The notes: a model not told the origin generated them from the sequence alone. Counted from the stretch's first letter, positions 8,529 to 17,699 are shown. The stretch: DNA of 56,234 nt from Bacteriovoracaceae bacterium (GCA_028101965.1 JAOHMI010000010.1:1-56234), one strand, 5' to 3'. Numbers and translations: made by a program.

Positions 8529-9269
8529 ATGAAACTTCTCATGATATTTTTGATTTCTCTATCACTAGCTTCATGCTCAAAATCTAAAAATAAGAAAACA
8601 AATAGCAAGTCTAATGGTAAGGCAACAGAAGCAAACAACAAAGCTGCCCCCCCTCTCGATTGTCAGCCAAGGTCTGAAAATTTTAAGATTAGACTTTTTT
8701 CCTACGATACAAATGATGAAATTCATGGAGAGACTAATTTAGGGGAGTTTCCAGGAGGAATTTGTGCCACTAGTACGTATGGTGACGATTTTATAAATCG
8801 AGAAAATCTACCCAAAATAGTATTAATGGGAGGTAGCCTTGATGGTATTTATGAATCGAGATCGGAAATTTTTAATGTCACAATACTATCGACTCTTTAC
8901 TCAGCAGGTAAGATTGGTAGAGTTGGCTGCGTTTTCACAGCAACAGTAGAGAACTTTAATAAAGTAGCGAAAATGAAAAAACTTGAAGTTGTATCGTTCA
9001 TTGGACATGGGGAAAGTGGCAACTTACTTGACCCTTATGACCCCCAGCATTCTATGATTTCTCCTGAAGATATCAACATCTTTCAATCTAAGTATCTCAA
9101 AAAAGTAGGTTTAATAAGCTGCCAAGCTGGACAGAAAGAAGATGCCTGGAAAAAAGTCTTTGGAGAAAATGTAAAACTAGATCTTTCAAAGGAAAACATT
9201 TCAGTTACAAATGGTCTCGTTTACCTTCAGGAAGATTTTCTTGAAGATATAGAAACATGCCAATTTTAG
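8529..9269 (+). CDS. Lipoprotein with caspase-like (clan CD) His/Cys pattern
   Basis: A 246-residue lipoprotein: signal peptide with LASC lipobox (Cys16), then a Lys/Ser/Asn-rich linker to about residue 42. The globular part has a hydrophobic strand ending in His160-Gly (VVSFIGHGESG) and a second strand ending in Cys198 (VGLISCQAG). Hydrophobic strand-HG and strand-(S/A)C is the catalytic dyad layout of clan CD cysteine peptidases (caspases, CHAT, gingipains). I see no other recognisable domain, so peptidase activity is inference from two short motifs. The gene stands alone, converging with the metallopeptidase gene 4 bp away, and its ribosome site lies in a hairpin. Confidence 0.6.
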   Translation: MKLLMIFLISLSLASCSKSKNKKTNSKSNGKATEANNKAAPPLDCQPRSENFKIRLFSYDTNDEIHGETNLGEFPGGICATSTYGDDFINRENLPKIVLMGGSLDGIYESRSEIFNVTILSTLYSAGKIGRVGCVFTATVENFNKVAKMKKLEVVSFIGHGESGNLLDPYDPQHSMISPEDINIFQSKYLKKVGLISCQAGQKEDAWKKVFGENVKLDLSKENISVTNGLVYLQEDFLEDIETCQF

Positions 9270-9273
9270 TTTT

Positions 9274-10710
9274 TTATAGTTTTACTTTCTTTTCTTTATA
9301 TAGCTCTTTAAACAATTTATTTAGCTCTAAAACATTTAAGCTTTTAAGAATTAAGATCGCTTTACCTTTAGGATTTACTTCTAGCAAATGCTTATCCATC
9401 TTTTTGATTTTATCTTTTCGAGCTCGTAGTAAATCAATATCATTGATCATATTTTTATAGCGGTCTTGTTTCGAATCTCCTAAAACGAAAATCACTGTTT
9501 CACCAAGAGACTCATCTACTTTATTTTTAATTTCATGCTCTTTCAGATCATCAAAAATAGACCAGCTTCTAATGGTAAAATGATTTTCCACTGCATTACG
9601 AATGTCATATTGATTGTAATAAGTGCTATCGCTAAAAACGATCATATTTGAGAAAATTGATTTATACTCATAAATCGAATTAGGAAATTTCTCAGCGAAT
9701 AAATTAATATATTTTTTAATAAACAGTCTATCTAGACTTTGTTTTTTTCGCATATAATCTGAAACAGAAGGAAGCATTGCCTTCGCCATAGTATTAATAT
9801 ACTTGTTGTTGTACCAATCTTTGTTATTCAGCTTCCCATTAACTTGCTGATGAAACCATCCATTACCAATTGATGTTGCCAGCACTTCATTAAAATAGAA
9901 GTAAGCCTTATAAGCATACTTTGAAGTTGAACTTCTAAAATAACTTTCCACTTTATTTTGAAAGATCTCACTTTGATTTTGATACAAAGTATGACTCATC
10001 TCATGAATGGCGATATCCCATTTTTTTAAATACTTCTTACTATGAACACAAACTCCCATGGTTTGCACATTCACTAAAGACTCTGCGGTTACAGATCCTT
10101 TTTCACAATCAACTGGATAGACACCAATGGTGAAGTTGTCTTCACGCGGCCACTTTGATTGATAAAAATTAATTATTTTAGAATAATGAGAATTGGTAGC
10201 TTCCCAATTAACGGACTTGCGCATACCTTGAACAAAGCTCTGAAGTTCTTTATTTGTTTTATTCCAAACGAGCTCTTTATAAATAGGATCATATTTTTTT
10301 AAAACTTCCATTAATCGAGCGTGCTTATGCTTTGGCAAAAGTGAAATTATTCTATTTGAAAAATCGCTTAAACTCGTAGCAAAAATACTTTGGCCAATTA
10401 TTAGCTCTCGAAGGTTTGCTCCAATATGACGAGCTTTAGGGTATTTATCATACTCATAGCTAGGTAATGTACTAAGGATTTCTTTGACATGCCCAAGCTC
10501 AGTATTAGCCTTAGCGTTGTCATATTTTGTTCCTTTAAAGGATTTAACTAATGACTTCGATCCATGCTGATAACCACTAATCGCTTCAACAAAGCTAACT
10601 AAACCATGGATTTGCCCATGCTTAAACTGAACTAATTCGCCGTCATTTTTAGCTTGAATATTTAACAAAAATGTTAATGTTAAAATTAATATAAATTTTT
10701 TGCTATCCAC
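9274..10710 (-). CDS. Secreted zinc metallopeptidase-like protein
   Basis: Start placed at GTG 10710 (478 residues), since GAGGGGG lies 6 nt upstream; an in-frame TTG at 10725 overlaps that site. A signal peptide covers about residues 4-21. The zinc site motif HEMSH is at residues 236-240 (IAIHEMSHTLY), and FNEVLA with Glu275 is 35 residues downstream, a plausible third ligand as in gluzincins. Two cysteines (about 202 and 221) precede the site and could form a disulfide. The C-terminal 200 residues have no recognised domain. The protein is likely exported and could act on prey or environmental protein; substrate unknown. A terminator separates it from rplT. Confidence 0.65.
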   Translation of the reverse strand: MDSKKFILILTLTFLLNIQAKNDGELVQFKHGQIHGLVSFVEAISGYQHGSKSLVKSFKGTKYDNAKANTELGHVKEILSTLPSYEYDKYPKARHIGANLRELIIGQSIFATSLSDFSNRIISLLPKHKHARLMEVLKKYDPIYKELVWNKTNKELQSFVQGMRKSVNWEATNSHYSKIINFYQSKWPREDNFTIGVYPVDCEKGSVTAESLVNVQTMGVCVHSKKYLKKWDIAIHEMSHTLYQNQSEIFQNKVESYFRSSTSKYAYKAYFYFNEVLATSIGNGWFHQQVNGKLNNKDWYNNKYINTMAKAMLPSVSDYMRKKQSLDRLFIKKYINLFAEKFPNSIYEYKSIFSNMIVFSDSTYYNQYDIRNAVENHFTIRSWSIFDDLKEHEIKNKVDESLGETVIFVLGDSKQDRYKNMINDIDLLRARKDKIKKMDKHLLEVNPKGKAILILKSLNVLELNKLFKELYKEKKVKL

Positions 10711-10733
10711 TTGAATCCCCCTCAAGAAGTCCT

Positions 10734-10776
10734 AAAAAAAAAGCCATCTCTGAATTGATTGATTCCGAGATGGCTT
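10734..10776 (-). terminator. Rho-independent terminator of the infC-rpmI-rplT operon
   Basis: AAGCCATCTC (10741-10750) and GAGATGGCTT (10767-10776) form a 10-bp stem. On the minus strand it is followed by a run of nine T (complement of 10734-10742). It lies 28 nt after the rplT stop. Confidence 0.9.
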
Positions 10777-10803
10777 AATTATTCAAATCTATCTATTAAT
10801 TTT

Positions 10804-11148
10804 TTATTTAAGAGATTTAACTAAAGATGTAAAGGCGTCCATGTCTCTAGCTGCAATATCTGCTAGCATTTTACGGTTAATGGTCACATTATTTGTTTTT
10901 AATTGATGAATCAATCTTGAGTAAGTTGTTCCCATCAATTTAGAGGCAGCGCTTATACGAGTGATCCATAATCTTCTCATATCTCTTTTTAGTAAACGTC
11001 GACCTTTATAAATGTTATGTAAAGCACGACGAACTGTTTCTGAAGTCCACTTAAACTTTCTTCTTCGGTCAAAGTGAAAACCTTTCGCTAACTTTAAGAC
11101 TCTGTTTTTTCTTCGGCGGGATTTATAACCACCTCTTGCTCTTGCCAT
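10804..11148 (-). CDS. rplT: 50S ribosomal protein L20
   Basis: Length 114 residues, close to the usual 117-118. The sequence is highly basic and shows the L20 pattern from the start (MARARGGYKSRRRKNRVLKLAKGF) through RRLWITRISAASKLMGTTYSRLI. L20 binds 23S rRNA early in large-subunit assembly and in many bacteria represses its own operon. AAGGA lies 8 nt before the ATG. It is the last gene of infC-rpmI-rplT. Confidence 0.97.
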   Translation of the reverse strand: MARARGGYKSRRRKNRVLKLAKGFHFDRRRKFKWTSETVRRALHNIYKGRRLLKRDMRRLWITRISAASKLMGTTYSRLIHQLKTNNVTINRKMLADIAARDMDAFTSLVKSLK

Positions 11149-11211
11149 TATTAATTCCTTTTTCCATTGAGGGGATCTTTAATCAAGATACTTAGCCCTC
11201 TTCTGTTTATC

Positions 11212-11252
11212 TTTGGTTTCACCAAATTTTTTATTTTTGGTTTTCGCCAAAA
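11212..11252 (-). promoter_or_regulatory. Two small hairpins between rpmI and rplT
   Basis: TTTGGT (11212-11217)/ACCAAA (11221-11226) and TTTTGG (11235-11240)/CCAAAA (11247-11252) are two tandem hairpins in the 125-nt rpmI-rplT spacer. L20 autoregulates this operon in other bacteria through RNA structure, so a regulatory role is possible. Stems are only 6 bp. Confidence 0.3.
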
Positions 11253-11273
11253 TTATTTTTTTTCGGTTGATTA

Positions 11274-11474
11274 CTAAAATGCGTATGGAAGCAATTTCTT
11301 AACATGATCCATATGACTTTCATGAATAAAACCAGGCATTCTCTTCCCTCTTTTCATGGAAGTAGTCTTTCTGGTCAGAAAGTGACGCAACTTGGATCTT
11401 TTGATCTTTGCTTTCCCGCTGGCGGTGATCTTAATTCTTTTAGCCGCGGCTCTTTTGGTTTTCATCTTTGGCAT
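11274..11474 (-). CDS. rpmI: 50S ribosomal protein L35
   Basis: A 66-residue, very basic protein matching L35 (MPKMKTKRAAAKRIKITASGKAK, then KLRHFLTRKTTSMKRG). It is part of the large ribosomal subunit. A GGAG site precedes the ATG. It sits between infC and rplT in the widespread gene order, 120 nt downstream of infC. Confidence 0.97.
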   Translation of the reverse strand: MPKMKTKRAAAKRIKITASGKAKIKRSKLRHFLTRKTTSMKRGKRMPGFIHESHMDHVKKLLPYAF

Positions 11475-11594
11475 TGTTATTTCTCCATATCTAAATACGA
11501 AATATTAGTTGAAATTTTATAAAAGGCAATTGAATAACACTTTTTTGCACATTAATCAAAGCAAATAGTTAAAAAAACATGGTATTTTTACTGG

Positions 11595-12173
11595 CTAGGT
11601 CTTCTTTTTAGAAGGGGCAAGTAGAACAAAAGCTCGATTTCCCATCATCTTCATAGGAGCCTCTATCACTGCTCCATGGTCTAAAGCTTGATCAATTATC
11701 GTTCGAAACTTTGTTAGACCTATTTCCTTGTGAGCCATTTCACGCCCACGAAACTGCATTAGCATCTTAACTTTGTCACCTTGGTCTAGGAATTTAAAGG
11801 TGTTACGAAGCTTCACATCCAAATCATGAACATCAATATTAGGTCTAAATTTCACTTCTTTAAGTGCAATTATCACCTGTTTCTTCTTAGCTTCATTAGC
11901 TCGTTTTTGAGCTTGATATTTAAACTTTCCGTAATCAATTAATTTAACAACAGGGGGCTTTGCATTAGGTGAAATCTCAACTAAATCTAACCCTTCATTA
12001 TTGGCAATAATTTTTGCTTGGGCCAAAGTAACAACACCATGAGGCTCTCCTGATTCTGAAACAAGCCGAAGCTCCTGAGCCCTTATTTGATCATTAACTC
12101 GAGGACCTAAGTCTTTCTTTTGAAACTTTCCTCTGCCGCCTTTTTGGCCACCACCACGTTTTGGACCTGAAAT
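11595..12173 (-). CDS. infC: Translation initiation factor IF-3, starting at ATT
   Basis: IF-3 binds the 30S subunit, prevents premature subunit joining and proofreads start-codon choice. The frame continues well upstream of the TTG at 12026; translating upstream yields the conserved N-domain (VNDQIRAQELRLVSESGEPHG, then the junction to LAQAKII). The best start is ATT at 12173, with GGAGG six bases before it, giving 192 residues. ATT start codons are the classic IF-3 autoregulation device, because IF-3 itself rejects non-standard starts. The N-terminus has a Gly/Lys/Arg-rich tail (about 20 residues). No ATG, GTG or TTG in frame would give a complete N-domain. First gene of infC-rpmI-rplT. Confidence 0.92.
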   Translation of the reverse strand: MSGPKRGGGQKGGRGKFQKKDLGPRVNDQIRAQELRLVSESGEPHGVVTLAQAKIIANNEGLDLVEISPNAKPPVVKLIDYGKFKYQAQKRANEAKKKQVIIALKEVKFRPNIDVHDLDVKLRNTFKFLDQGDKVKMLMQFRGREMAHKEIGLTKFRTIIDQALDHGAVIEAPMKMMGNRAFVLLAPSKKKT

Positions 12174-12261
12174 AACATACCTCCAAGATATATCGTTTAG
12201 TTAAATTCTCGTATTTTACCAGCGGGCAAAATACACTTTTATGATACTCAAAGTCAAACAA

Positions 12262-12291
12262 ATAGTATGAATTATTATTCTATTCCGACAA
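12262..12291 (-). promoter_or_regulatory. Possible sigma70 promoter of infC
   Basis: On the minus strand TTGTCG (complement of 12286-12291) and TACTAT (complement of 12262-12267) are 18 bp apart. Transcription would start near 12255, leaving about 80 nt before the ATT start. The -35 is imperfect. Confidence 0.4.
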
Positions 12292-12337
12292 AGTATAAGT
12301 GGAAACATTTTTCTCACATTTCATTATCATCGGATCA

Positions 12338-14140
12338 CTATCGTGGAGAAATGGAATCATTTCTACCAAACTTCAAATTAATACTCATCTGATCATTAAT
12401 CTCTGTCGCAAATTTTTCAATCAATTCATCTATTTTAGGTAAATTTGTAATGGTATATAAACCTGTACTCTCATTAAAATCGATCGCATGCTTATTTTCC
12501 AAGTAAGAAAGAGTGTTTTTCATGAGAGAGGTTGAATAACTTTCTTGGTATTTCACCACCCGACCATGTTCAATTTCTATTTGAAACAACTCTCTTGAGA
12601 TTTCTAGATATTTCTCAAGAGTAAACCCCTCTTGAGCTAAGTATTTAGCCGTCACTGCTGAAATAAAATATGCCTCATATGTAAAAGTTAGCAATGAAGA
12701 GAAGCGTTTTACTGATTCGGCCAGATGATTAAGATCCTCTTGAGGAAATGTAAGAATATCAGTTAAAGATAAAATTTCTTTGTTTAAACTCATGGAAACA
12801 ATTCTTTGAGCTTGAGAAAACATTTCTTTTATTGAAGGCAAGTAGAATTCATATTTAAGTTGTTTTCTTCTCTCATTTAAGAAATGAATCAAATCACGTT
12901 CAGTTTTTACTTTGCCATTAAGAATATTAAACCAAGCAAAATTAATAAAGACAGGAACCAAGAAATGATGAAGAATCATATTTTTATGATAGAGAATCTC
13001 CGGTCTCATTTTCTCATTGATGGCATAAAACACCTGGTTTAATTTATCATTTGATATAACTTGGATTTTCTCATTGGTTATAAAGTTATCTAAAGCCAAT
13101 TTAAGAGATTGAGATATTCTCTCCGGTCTTAGAGATGAAGTGATTGGAATATCCATTTGGAGAGCATATAAAACGACTTCTTGGCATCTCTCTTCTATTT
13201 GTTTCCATGTTAAAGCTCCAATGGCATCATCTAGCATAGTCAAAGCCAATAATGAGCTCGGTGTAATTGGCATATACTTACCAACTTTTTTAAAGCAATC
13301 AAAAGCCGTTTGATGAGTAAGGTCTTTAATAGACTTTTCTGCAAATTCTTTTTTTGTGACTAAAATTGGTTTATTCAATCTGATATGAATGGTCCCAAGT
13401 TTTTTATTTAATAAACTAAATAATTTAAATAACTGCTTGCTGCTTTCAGGTTTCTTCTTGCCACCTTTACTCTCATTTCGATGAGAAGATTCTTCAGGAA
13501 TATGCTCATGAGCAACAGACACCGGCACAAATAGTAAGTCCTTATCTTTAACTTTTATTAATTCTTTCTGAGCTTCAAGAATCATTTTAAATAGTCCGAA
13601 TCGAGGTCTTAATAATTTCCCGGTTCTGGTTCGACCTCCCTCAAAAAAGAATTCAACAATCCTATTTTCCTTGAGAAGGTAATAGATGTAAGACTCTAAA
13701 GTAACCTTGTACAAATTATCATCTTGAAATTTTCGACGTATAAAAAATGCCCCTGAGTTTTTAAAAAGTTTCCCAACCATAAAAATATTTAAATTAATCC
13801 CACCTGCCACATAGACCGGTAAATCCAGCTTTTTATGCAGAATATAAGTTAAAGCCAGGTAATCTGCATGTGATTGATGATTGGGGACCAGAATAACATG
13901 ATACTTTTCTTTGAGATCATCGATTTTCAATGAAGGACTTACATCTAAATTAATACCATTATAAAGTTTTAATAAAGTTCGATCTAGAAACTTTGCCGCT
14001 ACATTAATCACTTTTGGGTTATATTCTCCCCTAATTTCAGTGATAATATCCTTCACTTTTTTCAAATCGTGAGGATGTTCTTCTAAATATTGAGATAATT
14101 TAGGATAGGATAAAGCTACCTCTAATTCATCGGCTCCCAA
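12338..14140 (-). CDS. plsB: Glycerol-3-phosphate 1-O-acyltransferase (PlsB type, short form)
   Basis: Transfers a fatty acyl group to glycerol-3-phosphate, the first step of phospholipid synthesis, at the inner membrane. All four acyltransferase motifs are visible: HxxxxD at residues 88-93 (VPNHQSHADYL), GAFFIRRKF, EGGRTRTGKLL, and the VPVSVAHEHIPE block. The stretch VAGGINLN is characteristic of PlsB rather than PlsC. The C-terminal half is a helical domain also found in PlsB. The length (600) is shorter than the 807 of E. coli, the missing part being mostly N-terminal. TTG 14140 is used as start, with AAGGA upstream. It follows the IMPDH-family gene by 135 nt. Confidence 0.85.
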   Translation of the reverse strand: MGADELEVALSYPKLSQYLEEHPHDLKKVKDIITEIRGEYNPKVINVAAKFLDRTLLKLYNGINLDVSPSLKIDDLKEKYHVILVPNHQSHADYLALTYILHKKLDLPVYVAGGINLNIFMVGKLFKNSGAFFIRRKFQDDNLYKVTLESYIYYLLKENRIVEFFFEGGRTRTGKLLRPRFGLFKMILEAQKELIKVKDKDLLFVPVSVAHEHIPEESSHRNESKGGKKKPESSKQLFKLFSLLNKKLGTIHIRLNKPILVTKKEFAEKSIKDLTHQTAFDCFKKVGKYMPITPSSLLALTMLDDAIGALTWKQIEERCQEVVLYALQMDIPITSSLRPERISQSLKLALDNFITNEKIQVISNDKLNQVFYAINEKMRPEILYHKNMILHHFLVPVFINFAWFNILNGKVKTERDLIHFLNERRKQLKYEFYLPSIKEMFSQAQRIVSMSLNKEILSLTDILTFPQEDLNHLAESVKRFSSLLTFTYEAYFISAVTAKYLAQEGFTLEKYLEISRELFQIEIEHGRVVKYQESYSTSLMKNTLSYLENKHAIDFNESTGLYTITNLPKIDELIEKFATEINDQMSINLKFGRNDSISPR

Positions 14141-14275
14141 ATATTTTCCTTTTGTATGACAGCTAATTCTTGAGTCATATGTATAACTAACTAATTGTAA
14201 TTTTTAAATAAGTATAGTCTAAAATTACAACCCTAATCAATTTATTTTGGCAGCAGCTTAAATTATATGGTTACT

Positions 14276-15340
14276 TTAGTTGGACATCGTTCCATGAGGC
14301 TTAGATTCAAAAACTGAAGCAGCAGTCATCTCCATAAATCGAGCTTTCTCTTTCATCTCATTTATCGTTTGAGCATTTAAGTAGGTCATGGAAGAACGGA
14401 TTCCACCAGTAAGCTCATTGACAACATTTTCCGCAGTTCCTTTACAAGGAATAAATTGAGACTCACCTTCAGGAGCCATTCCTTTTGGAAGGTCTCCTCG
14501 CCAACTTACCTGTGCATCTTTCGAAGCCATGCCTCGATATTTTTTCATTCCATTTTTTATTTCACCCGGCGTTTCAAGTGTACCAGACAAGAGTGAACCA
14601 ACCATAAGAGAGCTTGCTCCCGCAGCTAAAGCCTTCGCCATATCCCCACTTGTTTTCAATCCACCATCTGCAATAATTGGAACATCATATTTCTTAGCCG
14701 CTTCCACTCCAAGTGCAATGGCCGTTAATTGAGGAACTCCACAACCAGTAATAATACGTGTTGTACACATTGATCCTGGGCCAATCCCAACTTTTATAGC
14801 GTCAGCACCATGCTCGATCAATCCCTTTACCCCTTCAAAAGTCGCAGTGTTACCTGCGATGACTTCAATTTTTGGGTATTTCTTTTTGATATATTCAAGT
14901 GTTTCGTACATGAGTACAGAGTCGCCGTGGGCAATATCTACTGTAAGTAGCTCAATACCACAATCAGCAAGAGCATCAGCTCTTCTCATTCCATCTTCTT
15001 TAACACCAACACTTGCGGCCACGATAAGATGAGGAATATTCTTTTTTTCATTTATTAATTCTTTTACCATTTTGATCTGGCTCTCAGCAGACATGAATCG
15101 GTGAAGAATTCCCACTCCCCCTAACCTTGCCATTGCAAGACACATTTCCGTTTCAGAGATTGTATCCATATTGGCTGAAATAATAGGAGTTTCAATTTTT
15201 AAATTCTTGGTTAACCTAGTACTTAAACTAGGATTAAAGCGTGAAGTTATTTGACTATGATTTGGCATCATTAAAACATCATCAAAAGTTAATCCTCTGG
15301 CCCGTTCTAAGATTTGGTTCGAAGTAAAAATTAAACTCAT
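14276..15340 (-). CDS. IMP dehydrogenase/GMP reductase family enzyme without CBS domains
   Basis: A (beta/alpha)8-barrel enzyme of purine interconversion. The nucleotide-binding loop with catalytic Cys192 is clear ([15 protein letters not shown]), as are DVLMMPNHS at the start and [10 protein letters not shown]. It has 354 residues; the CBS pair that IMP dehydrogenase usually carries is absent. In the mobile flap (about residues 268-292) the Arg-Tyr pair that IMP dehydrogenase uses to activate water is not seen, and the segment lines up without gaps with my memory of E. coli GuaC, favouring GMP reductase. The C-terminus ([11 protein letters not shown]), though, looks like GuaB. AAGGA precedes the ATG. 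It probably shares a transcript with the phosphate transporter gene 35 nt upstream. Confidence 0.8.
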   Translation of the reverse strand: MSLIFTSNQILERARGLTFDDVLMMPNHSQITSRFNPSLSTRLTKNLKIETPIISANMDTISETEMCLAMARLGGVGILHRFMSAESQIKMVKELINEKKNIPHLIVAASVGVKEDGMRRADALADCGIELLTVDIAHGDSVLMYETLEYIKKKYPKIEVIAGNTATFEGVKGLIEHGADAIKVGIGPGSMCTTRIITGCGVPQLTAIALGVEAAKKYDVPIIADGGLKTSGDMAKALAAGASSLMVGSLLSGTLETPGEIKNGMKKYRGMASKDAQVSWRGDLPKGMAPEGESQFIPCKGTAENVVNELTGGIRSSMTYLNAQTINEMKEKARFMEMTAASVFESKPHGTMSN

Positions 15341-15375
15341 ACTTAAATCCTTTTGTTTTGTCGAAATATCCTTAT

Positions 15376-17058
15376 TTAACTTTGTTCATGATTCGTACTT
15401 AAAATGACTGAATTCTCTGCAATATTTTGAGCATGTGCTCTCATCTTTCGTAACGAAACAATCATGTCTGAGTAAGTTAATGCTGATACTGGAGAATAAG
15501 CTTTTTTGCCGATTCTCTCCAAATGCTTATCCCGAATACCATTGGCAAGGTCTTTCAGAGTATTACTCATTGTCTCTATTTTCGCGATATCAACAGAAAC
15601 ATCCCCTTCGATTCCTGAAAAACAATGCATGAAAAAAGACCACACTTCTTCCATAAAACCTGTAAACTCTTTGAGTAGTTCAGCTGAAAGTCTTTCTTCC
15701 TTTAGCCTCTTCTTATAGGTTGCAATACTAGTTAGGTAATCAGCAACGCTTTCAATTTCGTCGGCAACACGAATTAACGATTGAATTTGCTTGGATTGTC
15801 CAACGACCATTTCTTTTTCCATGGTATGGCAAAGAAAGACCGTGATTTCCTTTTGAATATTATCGCAAATATTCTCGTAATCAATAATCTTCTGGTAGAC
15901 TTTTTTCTCTTCTTTCGCAGACTCTAGTGACAAATACTTATGTGTCGTATGATACATCCGCTCGAGAATTTCTTTAAATTTAACCAATTCAGATTGCGCT
16001 TGAACAATAGCCGTGGCAGGCACAATATCTTTTGCGTTTCCAATCATAATAAATTTATCCGTTTCTTTCTCTTCCTTATCGGGAGCGAGATAAACCACAA
16101 GATTCTTTAGCATGGGTAGAAGTGGAATAAATAATAAAGAATTGGCCACATTAAAAATTGAGTGAGCTGCAGCAATATGAGACGCGATAAAAGGTCGATC
16201 ACCTTGTGAATTAGTAAAATTGGCAAGTCCCGGTATAAGGTTTTCCACTAACTCTAAGTAATAAGGAAAAACTGAAAACAGTACCACAACTCCTAATACA
16301 TTAAAGACAGAGTGAGCATAAGCAGCTCTTTTTGCATTGGTATTTGCACCAATCGAAGCCAATATGGCCGTAATCGTTGTACCAATATTTTCTCCCATAA
16401 CTAAGGCAGCTGCAGTATTAAAGTTAATAATTCCAGAAAGGGCGAGAGCGATCGTAATCCCAAGCATAGCTGATGATGACTGAATAACCACAGTCAAAAA
16501 GCATCCAGTAATTATACTTGCAAAGTAATGTCCATAAGTGCTTCCGTTAAAATATGATATCGCATTTAGAAATTCATCATGAGATCGAAGAGGCTTAAAA
16601 GCATTCGACATAATCTCCAATCCAAAAAAGATCATTCCAATACCAAAAAGAACTTTTCCTAATCCTTTAAGCTTTTCGTTATTTCCAAATAACGCTGGTA
16701 TAATTCCTAATCCGATAAAAAGAAGACCGTATTTACCGATTTTAATCGAAATAATCCAACCAGTGATTGTCGTTCCAATATTGGCCCCTAGAATGACACC
16801 AATGGCCTGGGTCAACTCCATTAATCCTGCGTTAACAAACCCCACGACCATTACAGTTGTGACGGATGAAGATTGAACTATTGTCGTAACAGCAGTTCCC
16901 ACCAAAACAGCAAAAAAGCGGTTGGATGTTAAAGAATTAATGATACGTTTTATCACTTCGCCGGCCATGGCCTGCAAAGAATCAGACATCGTCTTCATAC
17001 CATAGAAGAAGATTCCTAATCCTCCTAAAACCGTGTAGGCAATTTGAAATAGACTCAC
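15376..17058 (-). CDS. Na+/phosphate cotransporter family protein with PhoU-like tail
   Basis: A 560-residue membrane protein of the NptA/YjbB family (PF02690 type). The two inverted repeats each carry a QSSS signature (VTTIVQSSSVTTVM near residue 60 and TVVIQSSSAMLG near 190) and a GANIGTT / GENIGTT motif, which shape the transport site. About nine hydrophobic segments fill residues 1-330, followed by a helical cytoplasmic PhoU-like domain (about 350-555). In YjbB-type proteins this architecture moves phosphate with sodium, import or export depending on the member. Start is GTG 17058, which overlaps the stop of the upstream 99-residue gene by one base (TAGTG), so the two are translationally coupled. 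Confidence 0.85.
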   Translation of the reverse strand: MSLFQIAYTVLGGLGIFFYGMKTMSDSLQAMAGEVIKRIINSLTSNRFFAVLVGTAVTTIVQSSSVTTVMVVGFVNAGLMELTQAIGVILGANIGTTITGWIISIKIGKYGLLFIGLGIIPALFGNNEKLKGLGKVLFGIGMIFFGLEIMSNAFKPLRSHDEFLNAISYFNGSTYGHYFASIITGCFLTVVIQSSSAMLGITIALALSGIINFNTAAALVMGENIGTTITAILASIGANTNAKRAAYAHSVFNVLGVVVLFSVFPYYLELVENLIPGLANFTNSQGDRPFIASHIAAAHSIFNVANSLLFIPLLPMLKNLVVYLAPDKEEKETDKFIMIGNAKDIVPATAIVQAQSELVKFKEILERMYHTTHKYLSLESAKEEKKVYQKIIDYENICDNIQKEITVFLCHTMEKEMVVGQSKQIQSLIRVADEIESVADYLTSIATYKKRLKEERLSAELLKEFTGFMEEVWSFFMHCFSGIEGDVSVDIAKIETMSNTLKDLANGIRDKHLERIGKKAYSPVSALTYSDMIVSLRKMRAHAQNIAENSVILSTNHEQS

Positions 17059-17357
17059 TAGCCCTCCAAAAATTTCATCATATAGATGGGAATAATGATG
17101 TACAAAATAGTATCTCTGATTAGATAGAACAAGAAAAAATACACAAAAGCTTTAGGTCCTTTTAAAAAAAGTTTTTCCAAACCCAAAACTTGTGCTTTTT
17201 TACTCATTGCAATCATAAACTTAGACTTTCCGTAATGTTTAAAGAAAAAAGAAAGGGAGTCATCAAGTTTACGATCAAACTTCAAAAAACCTTCTACCAG
17301 GATTCTGATAATAGGATAATCTTTCATCGGTCTAAAAAACTTGGAAATTTTGTTCAT
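17058..17357 (-). CDS. Small membrane protein upstream of phosphate cotransporter
   Basis: A 99-residue basic protein starting at ATG 17357 (a TTG at 17366 is possible). The C-terminus holds one strong membrane span (YFFLFYLIRDTILYIIIPIYM), the N-terminus is Lys/Phe-rich. I do not recognise the family. The one-base overlap with the cotransporter start suggests it is an accessory subunit or is simply co-expressed. Confidence 0.55.
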   Translation of the reverse strand: MNKISKFFRPMKDYPIIRILVEGFLKFDRKLDDSLSFFFKHYGKSKFMIAMSKKAQVLGLEKLFLKGPKAFVYFFLFYLIRDTILYIIIPIYMMKFLEG

Positions 17358-17699
17358 ATGATCCAATTATTCAAGTTTTTCATCGCGAAAAACTCATAAA
17401 ATACTTCTATACTTGTCTGTTCATTTCAATCTAATTGAGACCATATAACGGATTAAGTATTTTGAGTTGAATATTTAACAAATCACCACTTTTTTGGATA
17501 GGTAATTCTGTAAAATAGATCAGCAAATGTTTTTAGCTTCAAAAAAACATGATCAAGGTCATGCTTTATCTATTAAGTTTCAATAAGTTAAACCGAAGTA
17601 GAATTAGAGAGTTATTTATTAAAAATTGGATGATAAATTTTAATCTTGGTGACATTTAAATGACACTTTAAAGAAGGATATCAATTAAGATGGGTATAT
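17358..17699. other. Divergent spacer upstream of hemA
   Basis: About 340 bp without a convincing gene. It contains two inverted repeats: CATGA-N6-TCATG (17548-17563) and an 18-bp near-palindrome GTGACATTT/AAATGACAC (17649-17666) ending 34 bp before the hemA ATG. No riboswitch or ncRNA of a known class is recognised. Confidence 0.5.
17649..17666. promoter_or_regulatory. Palindromic operator candidate upstream of hemA
   Basis: The half-sites GTGACATTT and AAATGACAC are mirror complements at 8 of 9 positions. The site lies close enough to the hemA start to overlap a promoter or 5' leader. The binding protein is unknown. Confidence 0.35.
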
